DNA of 64,000 nt from Gammaproteobacteria bacterium (GTDB taxonomy: Bacteria > Pseudomonadota > Gammaproteobacteria > Enterobacterales > Alteromonadaceae): assembly GCA_018222405.1 (NCBI GenBank), contig JAAFAI010000013.1:1-64000 (forward strand), read 5' to 3'. Every line of letters begins with the position of its first letter. Within the stretch, counting starts at the first letter, position 1. The position numbers and the translations under genes were made by a program. Positions 1-6,720 of the stretch are shown here, piece after piece. The notes below the pieces were generated by a model that was not told where the DNA came from, ran no database searches, and saw only the letters and a program-made list of their open reading frames with translations.

Positions 1-55
1 ACCCCCAACCATCGGTTTTGGAGACCGCTGTTCTACCAATTCGAACTACACCCCT
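1..55 (-). tRNA. tRNA-Trp (anticodon CCA), 3' part cut by window edge
   Basis: Read on the minus strand from 55, the sequence begins AGGGGTGTAGTTC, followed by a D-loop and then an anticodon arm with the loop CTCCAAA. The anticodon is CCA, complement of 19-21. It closely follows the E. coli tRNA-Trp sequence. The T-arm, 3' acceptor strand and CCA end lie beyond position 1. In related gammaproteobacteria this tRNA sits between tuf and secE-nusG, so the translation operon probably continues to the left; that is inference. Confidence 0.93.
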
Positions 56-173
56 ATACTCTTCTTACCCGAAGAATAACAATCAGCTTATTGGCTGATT
101 TTACTTACACTCACCTTGTGAAGTTATGACGTCTTTTAGAGAAAAAGTGCGGCTTCGCAAGGGAGGGACGCGT

Positions 174-201
174 ATTATACTCAACACACTCGCAGATACA
201 A
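174..201 (-). promoter_or_regulatory. Sigma-70 promoter of the tRNA-Trp gene
   Basis: On the minus strand there is a perfect -10 box TATAAT (174-179) and a -35-like TTGTAT (196-201) with a 16-nt spacer. The bases after the -10 box are GC-rich (ACGCGTCCC), a discriminator type typical of stable-RNA promoters. The predicted start lies about 110 nt upstream of the tRNA. Confidence 0.7.
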
Positions 202-230
202 GCGCTTTGTTTGCCCTTACTGGCATCCGC

Positions 231-1226
231 TCAGGCAATAAAAATATGATGCTGTGTAGCCGTGAAATAATCACGGAACACCCGATTAATAGCGGAGTTT
301 TGACTTGCCCCTTTGATGCCGGTGTAAGGATAAATTGCCGAAATGGCCTGAGAAATATGGGCAACCGACATACTCGCCTCCCGATGCACTTTACTGACCA
401 GCGGCTCAGTGAAATTCACCTTCTTACTAACAACTTGTAAGCACTCCGTGGCCAGAGTTTCCACCATTTGATTAGCATGGGAAAGAGTTTCCTGCAGTAT
501 TTGCAAATGGCCAGGCGACACAGAGTCATTGCTCAGTGCCAGAAAATGCTCTGCCATGCCTATGTAATTTACCCACAAGGTAAAGTCTGCAAACACGCTA
601 AAATTCAGTTGATAAATGGCCTGGGGCAAAAAAACTGTTTCATAATGGAAAGCTTGATGCTCGGTTACGCCTACGTCCTGCACCGTAAAACTATGGGTAG
701 CAGTTGCCACCAGCCCCATGGTTTGCCAGTCATCCACAACCTCCACCTGATCTGCCGGCACCACAAATGAGGAAAATTGCGGCTGCCCGTGGCGATCATT
801 GAGCCCCTTACCATCATCCAGCAAGCGAGCATTTAGTGTAAAGTGGGTTAAGTAGGGAGCTCCCGTGGCATAACGCCACTGCCCATTCAAGCGATAGCCT
901 GTTGCGGTTTTACTGGCATCACCAAATAATCCGCCGCTGCCCCCCAGAATAACGCGATTACCTATAAACAGCTCAGCGGAAAACTCCGGCTTTAAATTAC
1001 CTATAAAATAGTTAGCCCCTGCACACAGGGTGACTGTCCAGCCCAGGCTTCCGTCTGTTCTGGCTAAGGATTGTAAGGTTCTGAGACCGTCGAGCAGGTC
1101 TGCTTCGAGCCCGCCGAAGTCCCTTGGCACCCACAAATTCCACAAATTGTGCCGGGCTATCCAGTTGAGTGTGGAGGCAGACAACTGGCGGTTTTCTTCG
1201 ATTTCCGGTGGCGCAGATAAAGGCAT
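231..1226 (-). CDS. Acyl-CoA dehydrogenase-like flavoprotein (331 aa)
   Basis: The protein resembles the acyl-CoA dehydrogenase / two-component flavin monooxygenase superfamily. The N-terminal helical part contains WVPRDFGG (about residues 32-39) and RTDGSLGW (about 75-82), as in this fold. It continues into a middle beta domain (GYRLNGQWRYATGA) and a C-terminal helical bundle ending near RVFRDYF. At 331 residues it is somewhat shorter than the usual 370-400. The start has no clear Shine-Dalgarno sequence, so the 5' end is uncertain. The gene stands alone between the tRNA promoter and a repeat cluster. I see no catalytic Glu that would prove dehydrogenase activity. A hydroxylase of the DszC/HpaB-like class is equally possible, so the substrate is not predicted. 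Confidence 0.75.
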   Translation of the reverse strand: MPLSAPPEIEENRQLSASTLNWIARHNLWNLWVPRDFGGLEADLLDGLRTLQSLARTDGSLGWTVTLCAGANYFIGNLKPEFSAELFIGNRVILGGSGGLFGDASKTATGYRLNGQWRYATGAPYLTHFTLNARLLDDGKGLNDRHGQPQFSSFVVPADQVEVVDDWQTMGLVATATHSFTVQDVGVTEHQAFHYETVFLPQAIYQLNFSVFADFTLWVNYIGMAEHFLALSNDSVSPGHLQILQETLSHANQMVETLATECLQVVSKKVNFTEPLVSKVHREASMSVAHISQAISAIYPYTGIKGASQNSAINRVFRDYFTATQHHIFIA

Positions 1227-1314
1227 AGAAGTGTAATTGTTTCGGCGATTTATTTTCCGCCAGTATAAAGGCTCAGGGGTAGATAAAGAAACATCCCTGC
1301 ACTAATAAAACCCC

Positions 1315-1512
1315 CGTCATCACCGCACGCTCCTGGGCGGGGATCTCCTTGTAGGATATCGTAGAGTCTGAATGACCTTTGCGTAGAGGTTGTTTTAGGT
1401 TGAACAGCCTTTTAAGGAGATCCCGGATAAGTGCAAAGCACTTTCCGGGACGACGTTGTTGATTACAAATTATTCCGTCATCCCGGCACGCTCCTGGGCG
1501 GGGATCTCCTTG
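1315..1512. repeat. Composite palindromic repeat element (copy A)
   Basis: The 336-bp gap 1227-1562 holds no gene but contains three palindrome-type units. There is an inverted unit at about 1317-1352 (ending GGGGATCTCCTTG), and a spacer at 1353-1420. A direct unit follows at 1421-1455 (GGAGATCCCGG, then AAGTGC-AAA-GCACTT, then TCCGGGACGACG). Another inverted unit at about 1472-1512 repeats the first almost exactly. The direct unit can fold into a long hairpin. The spacer is closely similar to the one at 6300-6361, so palindromes and spacer form one repeated cassette. The nature is REP/BIME-like; no transposase is present. Confidence 0.75.
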
Positions 1513-1562
1513 CCTGTAATTGTGGCTTAATAGAGGTTACTTCCTACCTGAAGACCAGGTGT

Positions 1563-4004
1563 TTATTCGTTATCGAGATAGCTCTCGACCAACTCCAGTA
1601 ACTGCCAAAGCTGTGCTTTCACTTTCTCAAAGGAAATCTTCAGGTGCTCTGGCGAGCCGCCTTTGGCGGCATCAGTTTCGATATTTTGCAAAGCGGCTGC
1701 AATCTGATTAGCCCCAATATCAGCACACATGCCTTTCAATGCGTGAGCAGACTTGCGAATCTCATCGAAGGCTTCTTCTTTAAGGCCATCATCCAGTTCC
1801 TGAATCTTTATTGGCAGGCGTTGTACAAACAACCTACACACTTTTTTATACAGCGATTCTTTGCCCCGTAATCGTTTTAACGCGGCATTTTTATCCCAGG
1901 CAACAATATCACTGGCATGCATTTCGGGGCTTTTCACTGCCTCCAGAGCCTGTTCCGCCTGTGTCTGTTCCGCATCACTATTGCTATATGCTTTGGTGAT
2001 AAAGCTAATCACTGATTGTTGTACTTCGGTTAAGTTAAGCGGCTTGGTAATATAATCATCCATGCCACAAGCCATACAGTGTTCCCGCTCACCAGACATT
2101 GCATTGGCCGTCATGGCCACGATGGCCACATTTGTATGGTGCTCTCCGGCCAGCCCTTCCCTGATGCGTTGGGTTGCATCGTAGCCGGATAATACCGGCA
2201 TCTGGCAATCCAGATGCACACAGTGACAAGGCGTATTCTGTTGTTCCAGACTTTTCAGCTTATCAATCGCCTGTAAGCCGTTAGCCGCGGTATATATAGT
2301 CAGCGACAGATGCTCCAGAGCGCCTACGGCAATGGCCAGATTGGTTTCGTTATCATCCACAATCAGCACGGATGCGCCTTTTATTTGTTTTAACGTCTGG
2401 CTGTCTACCTCATCAGCATCTGGCGTTGGCAATATGCTTTCACGCGCAGAGCAAATGTCGCCGTGCAGCGCCCTGACAATTTCATTTTCTGACACTGGTT
2501 TGTAAAGCTGAATAACCGGTCCGGCACGGTACTGAAACTTGAGCTCTTCTCCGGGCGCGGTCATCAGCAGTATTGGCGGTAGCTTATCGTACTCACCACT
2601 TTCCAGCGCATCGGAATAGGGGCTATCGAGCAAACAGTCTTGCTCGGCTATAAGCGCATCCACTCCTTTTCGATTGTAGTGTACTGCGCTACAGCTGGCA
2701 GGTAGAGAATCAGCACCGTATACCTGAGCGCCCAAAGTGGTAAAAATGTGCTCAGCCCAGTGTTTCACATTCTTATTGCTGGCACACAAAGCTATACGTT
2801 TGTCCTTAAGCGGCTGCTGAGTTTCCGGATTGGCTTCAATGGCCGTATCAGCCTTAACCACTACCGTAAACTCACTGCCTTTGCCTTCGGTGGAGGTAAA
2901 ACGAATATTACCGCCCAGTAAAATAGCCAGTTGGCGACTGATAGAAAGTCCCAGTCCGGTACCACCGTAGTGGATGGCAATCGTCGACTTAGCCTGGGTA
3001 AATGCCTCAAATAATTTCGCCTGGTTCTGCTCAGAAATACCAATACCGGTATCGATAATACTCACATAGAGCTGCAAGTCTCCACTCTCGCTGGTCTCGT
3101 CCCAGGCCTTAACCCACACATACCCCTTGTGAGTAAACTTGCAGGCGTTGTTGATCAGGTTATTCAGAATTTGCGTGAAGCGGTTCTTGTCCAGCGTCAC
3201 CTGACTGTGCGAGATACCGCCGACGTCAATAAAAAACTCCAGACCTTTTTCATAAGCTTTAACAGCCATGGATTTACACAGGGTTTCAACCAAATCCCGC
3301 GGCACAAAGGTTTGCGGTACCAAATCCAGCTTGCCGGCTTCTATTTTAGAAAGATCAAGAATATCGTTAATCAATACGCCCAATGCATTGGCACTGGTAT
3401 CAATCAGTTCCACATAATGCTTACCTTTGCTGGTTTGCGGCTCCTTTCGTAACAACTTCAGGCCGCCAATTATGCCATTCAGCGGAGTGCGCATCTCATG
3501 ACTGATATTAGAAATAAAGCCACTTTTTACAGCACTGTGCTGTTGCGCCTCATCTCGGGCCTGCTCCAGTTCCCGGGTGCGCTCTGCCACTTCTGACTCA
3601 AGTAACTCATTGGTGCGGCGTATGGCTTTCTCTGCCTCTACCTGAGCACTGACATCACGAACAATTAATGCAATATGAGAGCGCGTAGCCTGCGGCGTAA
3701 GCTTGTTCTTGCTAACCGTAATGGTGCGCGGTGATTCATTCTCCGCCGCGGGTAACTCGCAGTCGACAACCCGGTGTGACTGATTATTAATATTGAGTTG
3801 CTCCAACTGCCGGTCAACATCAAAGCCTTCCAGCCCCTTAATTGCCTTTAGCGAACTGCCTACAGCGCGAAAGGGCGGAACGCCAAACAACCGTTGAGCA
3901 GCCCCATTCCAGGACAGAACCTTACCCGACTCATCCAGACTGATAATGGCATCGAATGACTGACTTACGATGTTGCCCGCCAACGCACGTGTTTCCGCCA
4001 GCAC
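1563..4004 (-). CDS. Hybrid sensor histidine kinase with REC and Hpt domains, probably N-terminally truncated
   Basis: Visible domains, in order, are: PAS (about 10-120); a coiled coil (120-156); HisKA with phospho-His H169 in SHEMRTPLNG; HATPase (N-box NNLINNACKF; DTGIGI; GGTGLGL); a degenerate receiver-like region (about 403-515); a true REC with phospho-Asp D599 in LDCQMPVLSG; and an Hpt domain with H754 in SAHALKGM. This is an ArcB/BarA-type multistep phosphorelay kinase, but it has no membrane or sensor region before the PAS. The only start is a GTG at 4002-4004, with an in-frame TAG two codons upstream and no Shine-Dalgarno sequence. Immediately beyond it, on the other strand, lies a broken EAL gene. 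The 5' end was therefore probably removed by a rearrangement, and the gene may be unexpressed. Confidence 0.85.
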   Translation of the reverse strand: MLAETRALAGNIVSQSFDAIISLDESGKVLSWNGAAQRLFGVPPFRAVGSSLKAIKGLEGFDVDRQLEQLNINNQSHRVVDCELPAAENESPRTITVSKNKLTPQATRSHIALIVRDVSAQVEAEKAIRRTNELLESEVAERTRELEQARDEAQQHSAVKSGFISNISHEMRTPLNGIIGGLKLLRKEPQTSKGKHYVELIDTSANALGVLINDILDLSKIEAGKLDLVPQTFVPRDLVETLCKSMAVKAYEKGLEFFIDVGGISHSQVTLDKNRFTQILNNLINNACKFTHKGYVWVKAWDETSESGDLQLYVSIIDTGIGISEQNQAKLFEAFTQAKSTIAIHYGGTGLGLSISRQLAILLGGNIRFTSTEGKGSEFTVVVKADTAIEANPETQQPLKDKRIALCASNKNVKHWAEHIFTTLGAQVYGADSLPASCSAVHYNRKGVDALIAEQDCLLDSPYSDALESGEYDKLPPILLMTAPGEELKFQYRAGPVIQLYKPVSENEIVRALHGDICSARESILPTPDADEVDSQTLKQIKGASVLIVDDNETNLAIAVGALEHLSLTIYTAANGLQAIDKLKSLEQQNTPCHCVHLDCQMPVLSGYDATQRIREGLAGEHHTNVAIVAMTANAMSGEREHCMACGMDDYITKPLNLTEVQQSVISFITKAYSNSDAEQTQAEQALEAVKSPEMHASDIVAWDKNAALKRLRGKESLYKKVCRLFVQRLPIKIQELDDGLKEEAFDEIRKSAHALKGMCADIGANQIAAALQNIETDAAKGGSPEHLKISFEKVKAQLWQLLELVESYLDNE

Positions 4005-4305
4005 CGGCTATTCAAGCCTTTCCTATCTCAAGTATTTCCCTCTCGACGTGCTGAAAATCGACAAGTCCTTTGTTATGGACATGTTAATAGACACCCAGGA
4101 TAAAGAAATTGTGGATGCTGTTATCCACCTTGGTCAGTCACTGGGCCTAAGACTGGTAGCGGAGGGCATCGAAAGTGAAGCCCACAGCAAAGAGCTTTTG
4201 GCCATGGGTTGCGAGGAAGGCCAGGGGTACCTGTTTTGTAAGCCTTTACCAATAAAAGCATTTAAAGACTATGTAGCTGAATTAACCGCCACCAGGTCAA
4301 AATAG
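4000..4305 (+). pseudogene. C-terminal fragment of an EAL-domain (c-di-GMP phosphodiesterase) gene
   Basis: The translation from about 4003 reads TGYSSLSYLKYFPLDVLK, then IDKSFV, LVAEGIES and EEGQGYLFCKPL. These are the last third of an EAL domain, starting inside the DFGTGYSSL motif. The EAL signature, the first metal-binding residues and everything upstream are missing. The nominal ATG at 3970 would add residues read from antisense kinase DNA. The fragment cannot fold into an active phosphodiesterase. It ends at TAG 4303-4305. It marks the other side of the breakpoint that truncates the kinase on the minus strand. Confidence 0.87.
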
Positions 4306-4432
4306 CAGTTATAGAGTTAAAGAGTGCCTGCGCCGGAAAATTGAACTTATTACCACTTCGTTTATCATACCCATCAGGTGACAGCAGTTTATGCGTGCAC
4401 CATTGAGGAACGAGTGAAATAAAAGGACGTTT

Positions 4433-5251
4433 ATGCTTCGATACAGCAAATTTCTATCTGGTATTTTCATTTCAGCTATCCTTACAGGCTGTAACAGTGA
4501 CTCCGATACGACTCTGGAAGAGTTGAATAAACACCGGCAAATTTGGGAAAGCCAGAACATCTCAGATTATGAAATGCAATTTACCCATACCTGCAATTGC
4601 CTGGATGAAGTAACGGCACCTCGTATTGCACTGGTAGAAAATAATGAGGTGGTTTCCCAGGTAGCAACCCGTTTTGGGCCATCCATATCCATTGGCACTG
4701 AAGGATTAGGTGTTGATAGCAACAACAATAAAGCGCTAAGGCCAGAGCTGGTGACAGTCTGGACAGTAGATGAGTTATTCGACCTAATCGCGTTAGAAGA
4801 AAGTCGTGCCGATTTCTTGGAGGTTGAGTACACCGAGGGACTCGGTTACCCCACTCTCATAAGGGTCGATCGCAATAAGCAAATTGCTGATGACGAATAC
4901 TCGATTAAAGTGGATGTTGTCGTCCCGGCAGACCAGTTAAGCTGTGCCGGGTGGGTAGTAGACAACTCGCTGCAGTTAACCATTATCGAAGAAGGTACAT
5001 ATGACCCAATTGGCTGTAGAACAACGGTAACCGTATCAGATGAAGCAGGCTTCACTGAGACATTTGTCAATGACGCCCCTTCTTGTGAAGACGATGAAAA
5101 AATTGCCATGCTTGGCGATCGAAACGGTTTTTACCAACTGACCATTGAAAAAGCAGGTTACGACACGTTAGTTATCGAAGACTTTGGCATCGGCAGAGGC
5201 ATGTGTGGCACCAGAACGCGTGATCAATACTTTACGTTGAGCCCACAATAG
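4433..5251 (+). CDS. Putative lipoprotein with DUF6174-like region (272 aa)
   Basis: The N-terminus is a lipoprotein signal: basic start, hydrophobic stretch, then LTGC with the lipid-carrying Cys at residue 20. The following part has W...Y..QFTHTCNC (about residues 39-58) and a PRIALVENNEVVS strand. This is the pattern of DUF6174-type small lipoproteins, which have a Cys-x-Cys pair and no known function. The C-terminal half (about 160-272) reads like a carboxypeptidase-regulatory or immunoglobulin-like beta fold with further cysteines (TVTVSDEAGFTETFVND...YQLTIEKAGYDTLVI). AAAAGGA lies 6 nt before the ATG. It stands alone, with no enzyme motif visible. Confidence 0.7.
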   Translation: MLRYSKFLSGIFISAILTGCNSDSDTTLEELNKHRQIWESQNISDYEMQFTHTCNCLDEVTAPRIALVENNEVVSQVATRFGPSISIGTEGLGVDSNNNKALRPELVTVWTVDELFDLIALEESRADFLEVEYTEGLGYPTLIRVDRNKQIADDEYSIKVDVVVPADQLSCAGWVVDNSLQLTIIEEGTYDPIGCRTTVTVSDEAGFTETFVNDAPSCEDDEKIAMLGDRNGFYQLTIEKAGYDTLVIEDFGIGRGMCGTRTRDQYFTLSPQ

Positions 5252-5280
5252 TATTTTATATTGGACCACCTAAAAGCATT

Positions 5281-5301
5281 ATCCCCGTTCAAAGCGGGGA
5301 T
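5281..5301. other. Short GC-rich stem-loop after the lipoprotein gene
   Basis: ATCCCCG (5281-5287) pairs with CGGGGAT (5295-5301) around a 7-nt loop. There is no T-run on either side, so it is not a typical intrinsic terminator. It may be a remnant of the palindromic repeat family or a weak processing or termination structure between the convergent genes at 4433 and 5378. Confidence 0.4.
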
Positions 5302-5377
5302 ATCCCATTGACTCACCCTCGCCCGTTAAATTGACGGCAGAAATCGACTCGTTGTTCGTCTCTTAATGCGCCAATGT

Positions 5378-6100
5378 CTACCGGTCAGACATAACAGGAT
5401 TAAATAACTTGCGTTCAAATACCAGCCCGAGTAGCCCCATAATGAACAGTACCACGCCGCCCATCCCAAACAAGCCATTAACCGGACGGGTTACCACTAC
5501 CGGTTCCTGAAAACGATAGAAACGGCTGCCACCAGATACCGGGTTAAGAAACTTCTTACCCGCATAAGCAGGCAGTAAAAGAATATCTACGCTTTCACGA
5601 GCAATCATCTCCCGTTGCTTTTGTTCAAAGGCGCCACGACTGTCTTCCGTCAGCCTTCGCCACGCGACAAAAACATCCTCGGGCTCACCTGCCAGTACAA
5701 CACCTTCCGACATGTACTCATACATGGTTTCGGGGAACACACTTTTAGAAAAATTGACATACAGACAGCCACATCCGACGGCTATTAAAGTAATACAAGC
5801 GATAACATAACGTTTAACCTGATTGATTCCGCTTTGTTTACACTGTTGGTAATACTGCTCAATCTGCATGATTTGTAGAAGTTTTGTATCGAGTCCCTCA
5901 GCCATCAAAGGGTCTACTAATTGTCCGGTCGTCATATCAAATGCAGTCAGAATGGCCGTAAAAATTTCTTTCGACGGTAACGCTTTGTCATTCTCCAGTT
6001 TCGACAGATAAGACTGTTCTATTCCTATTTTATCTGCCAGTTCCGGCTGGCTGAGTTCATACTCCTGCCGTAACTGCTTAATGCGATGTCCTAATGTCAT
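5378..6100 (-). CDS. XRE-family regulator anchored in the membrane (240 aa)
   Basis: Residues 3-58 form a clear Cro/CI helix-turn-helix (GHRIKQLRQEYELSQPELAD, then KIGIEQSYLSKLEN). After a linker come a membrane segment (about 97-115, YVIACITLIAVGCGCLYV), an external domain of about 90 residues and a second membrane segment (about 209-227). The DNA-binding domain would be cytoplasmic and the loop outside. This suggests a one-component regulator that senses something at the membrane or in the periplasm, by analogy with other membrane-bound HTH proteins. No target is known; the gene is monocistronic and flanked by repeats. The external domain matches nothing I recognise. Confidence 0.75.
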   Translation of the reverse strand: MTLGHRIKQLRQEYELSQPELADKIGIEQSYLSKLENDKALPSKEIFTAILTAFDMTTGQLVDPLMAEGLDTKLLQIMQIEQYYQQCKQSGINQVKRYVIACITLIAVGCGCLYVNFSKSVFPETMYEYMSEGVVLAGEPEDVFVAWRRLTEDSRGAFEQKQREMIARESVDILLLPAYAGKKFLNPVSGGSRFYRFQEPVVVTRPVNGLFGMGGVVLFIMGLLGLVFERKLFNPVMSDR

Positions 6101-6251
6101 AAGTAGATCCCCTGGTTAACTATTCGCATATAGTCTTAGCTAGTCTTTCAGGAATAACGAGCGGAATAAAGTGGAATATCGCTGAATATTATAGCTTTTT
6201 TGGATTCCATGAAGATTGTAAAGGGAGGCATCCATCAAAGCAGTTAATCAT

Positions 6252-6475
6252 CAGACGTCATCCCCCGAATTTGCGCAGCAAATATCGGGGCCCCCCTTGC
6301 ATGTTATCGTATAGGTTAGATTACCTTTACCGTAAAGGCGGTTTAAAATAAGTCAGACTTTTGAGGAGATACCGGCTCGGGGGCCGGTATGACAAAATGG
6401 GAAAGGTTGTTTTGGGTGAGCAAGACTGTTCAGGAGATCCCGGATAAGTGCTTTGCACTTTCCGGGACGACGATG
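6252..6475. repeat. Composite palindromic repeat element (copy B)
   Basis: The gap 6101-6692 holds no gene. It contains an inverted palindrome (about 6256-6298), a spacer (6300-6361), a direct palindrome (6362-6393, GGAGATACCGG...CCGGTATGAC), a partial second spacer (about 6400-6430) and another direct palindrome (6431-6472, GGAGATCCCGG-AAGTGC-TTT-GCACTT-TCCGGGACGACG). Palindrome order, orientation and spacer match the element at 1315-1512. Shared spacer segments include TATCGTA, ACCTTT and AGGAGAT at equivalent places. The 3' flank TGTTGATTACAAAT is also shared (1457-1470 versus 6474-6487). Confidence 0.75.
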
Positions 6476-6537
6476 TTGATTACAAATGCCCCGACATCGC
6501 GAATTTCAAAACATCCATCACTACACATTTTAAAATC

Positions 6538-6655
6538 ACCGTCATCCCTGGATATGCGCTGCGCGCATTCCGGGACGGGAGGTTTCCTCGGTCTCATTCG
6601 ATTATACAACCTTTTCAGGGGGTCCCGGATATGCGCTATGCGCATTCCGGGACAG
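6538..6655. repeat. Two further palindromic units with GCGC-rich inner stems
   Basis: Two units of the same family lie head to tail. At about 6544-6578 the outer arms TCCCTGGATA/TTCCGGGA enclose ATGCGC-TGC-GCGCAT. At about 6621-6653 the outer arms GTCCCGGATA/TTCCGGGAC enclose TGCGC-TAT-GCGCA. Each is followed by a related tail (GGGAGGTTTCCTCGGTCT and GGGGATTTCTAAGGTCT). The outer stem is constant and the inner stem differs between copies while staying self-complementary. Confidence 0.7.
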
Positions 6656-6720
6656 GGGATTTCTAAGGTCTTGAATAGGCACGTTGGCGTGCTTATTCAA
6701 GACCGAGAAATCCACCTGTC
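6651..6720. repeat. 33-bp inverted repeat covering the 3' end of the ABC transporter gene
   Basis: The left arm 6651-6683 and right arm 6688-6720 are near-perfect reverse complements (about 29 of 33 positions after one small shift) separated by TTGG. The right arm carries the last codons and stop of the ABC transporter gene; the left arm lies just downstream of it. The transcript could form a very long hairpin directly after the stop, acting as a terminator or as mRNA protection. No T-run follows. Confidence 0.75.

Noticed and set aside
3970..4002. ATG 3970 as the true start of an EAL protein
   Set aside because: The first ten codons are antisense to the kinase, there is no ribosome site, and the EAL homology begins only at about 4003 in the middle of a motif.
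1227..6692. Insertion sequence or prophage behind the repeats and the breakpoint
   Set aside because: No transposase, integrase or phage genes and no target-site duplications could be recognised; the repeats look like REP/BIME-type elements.
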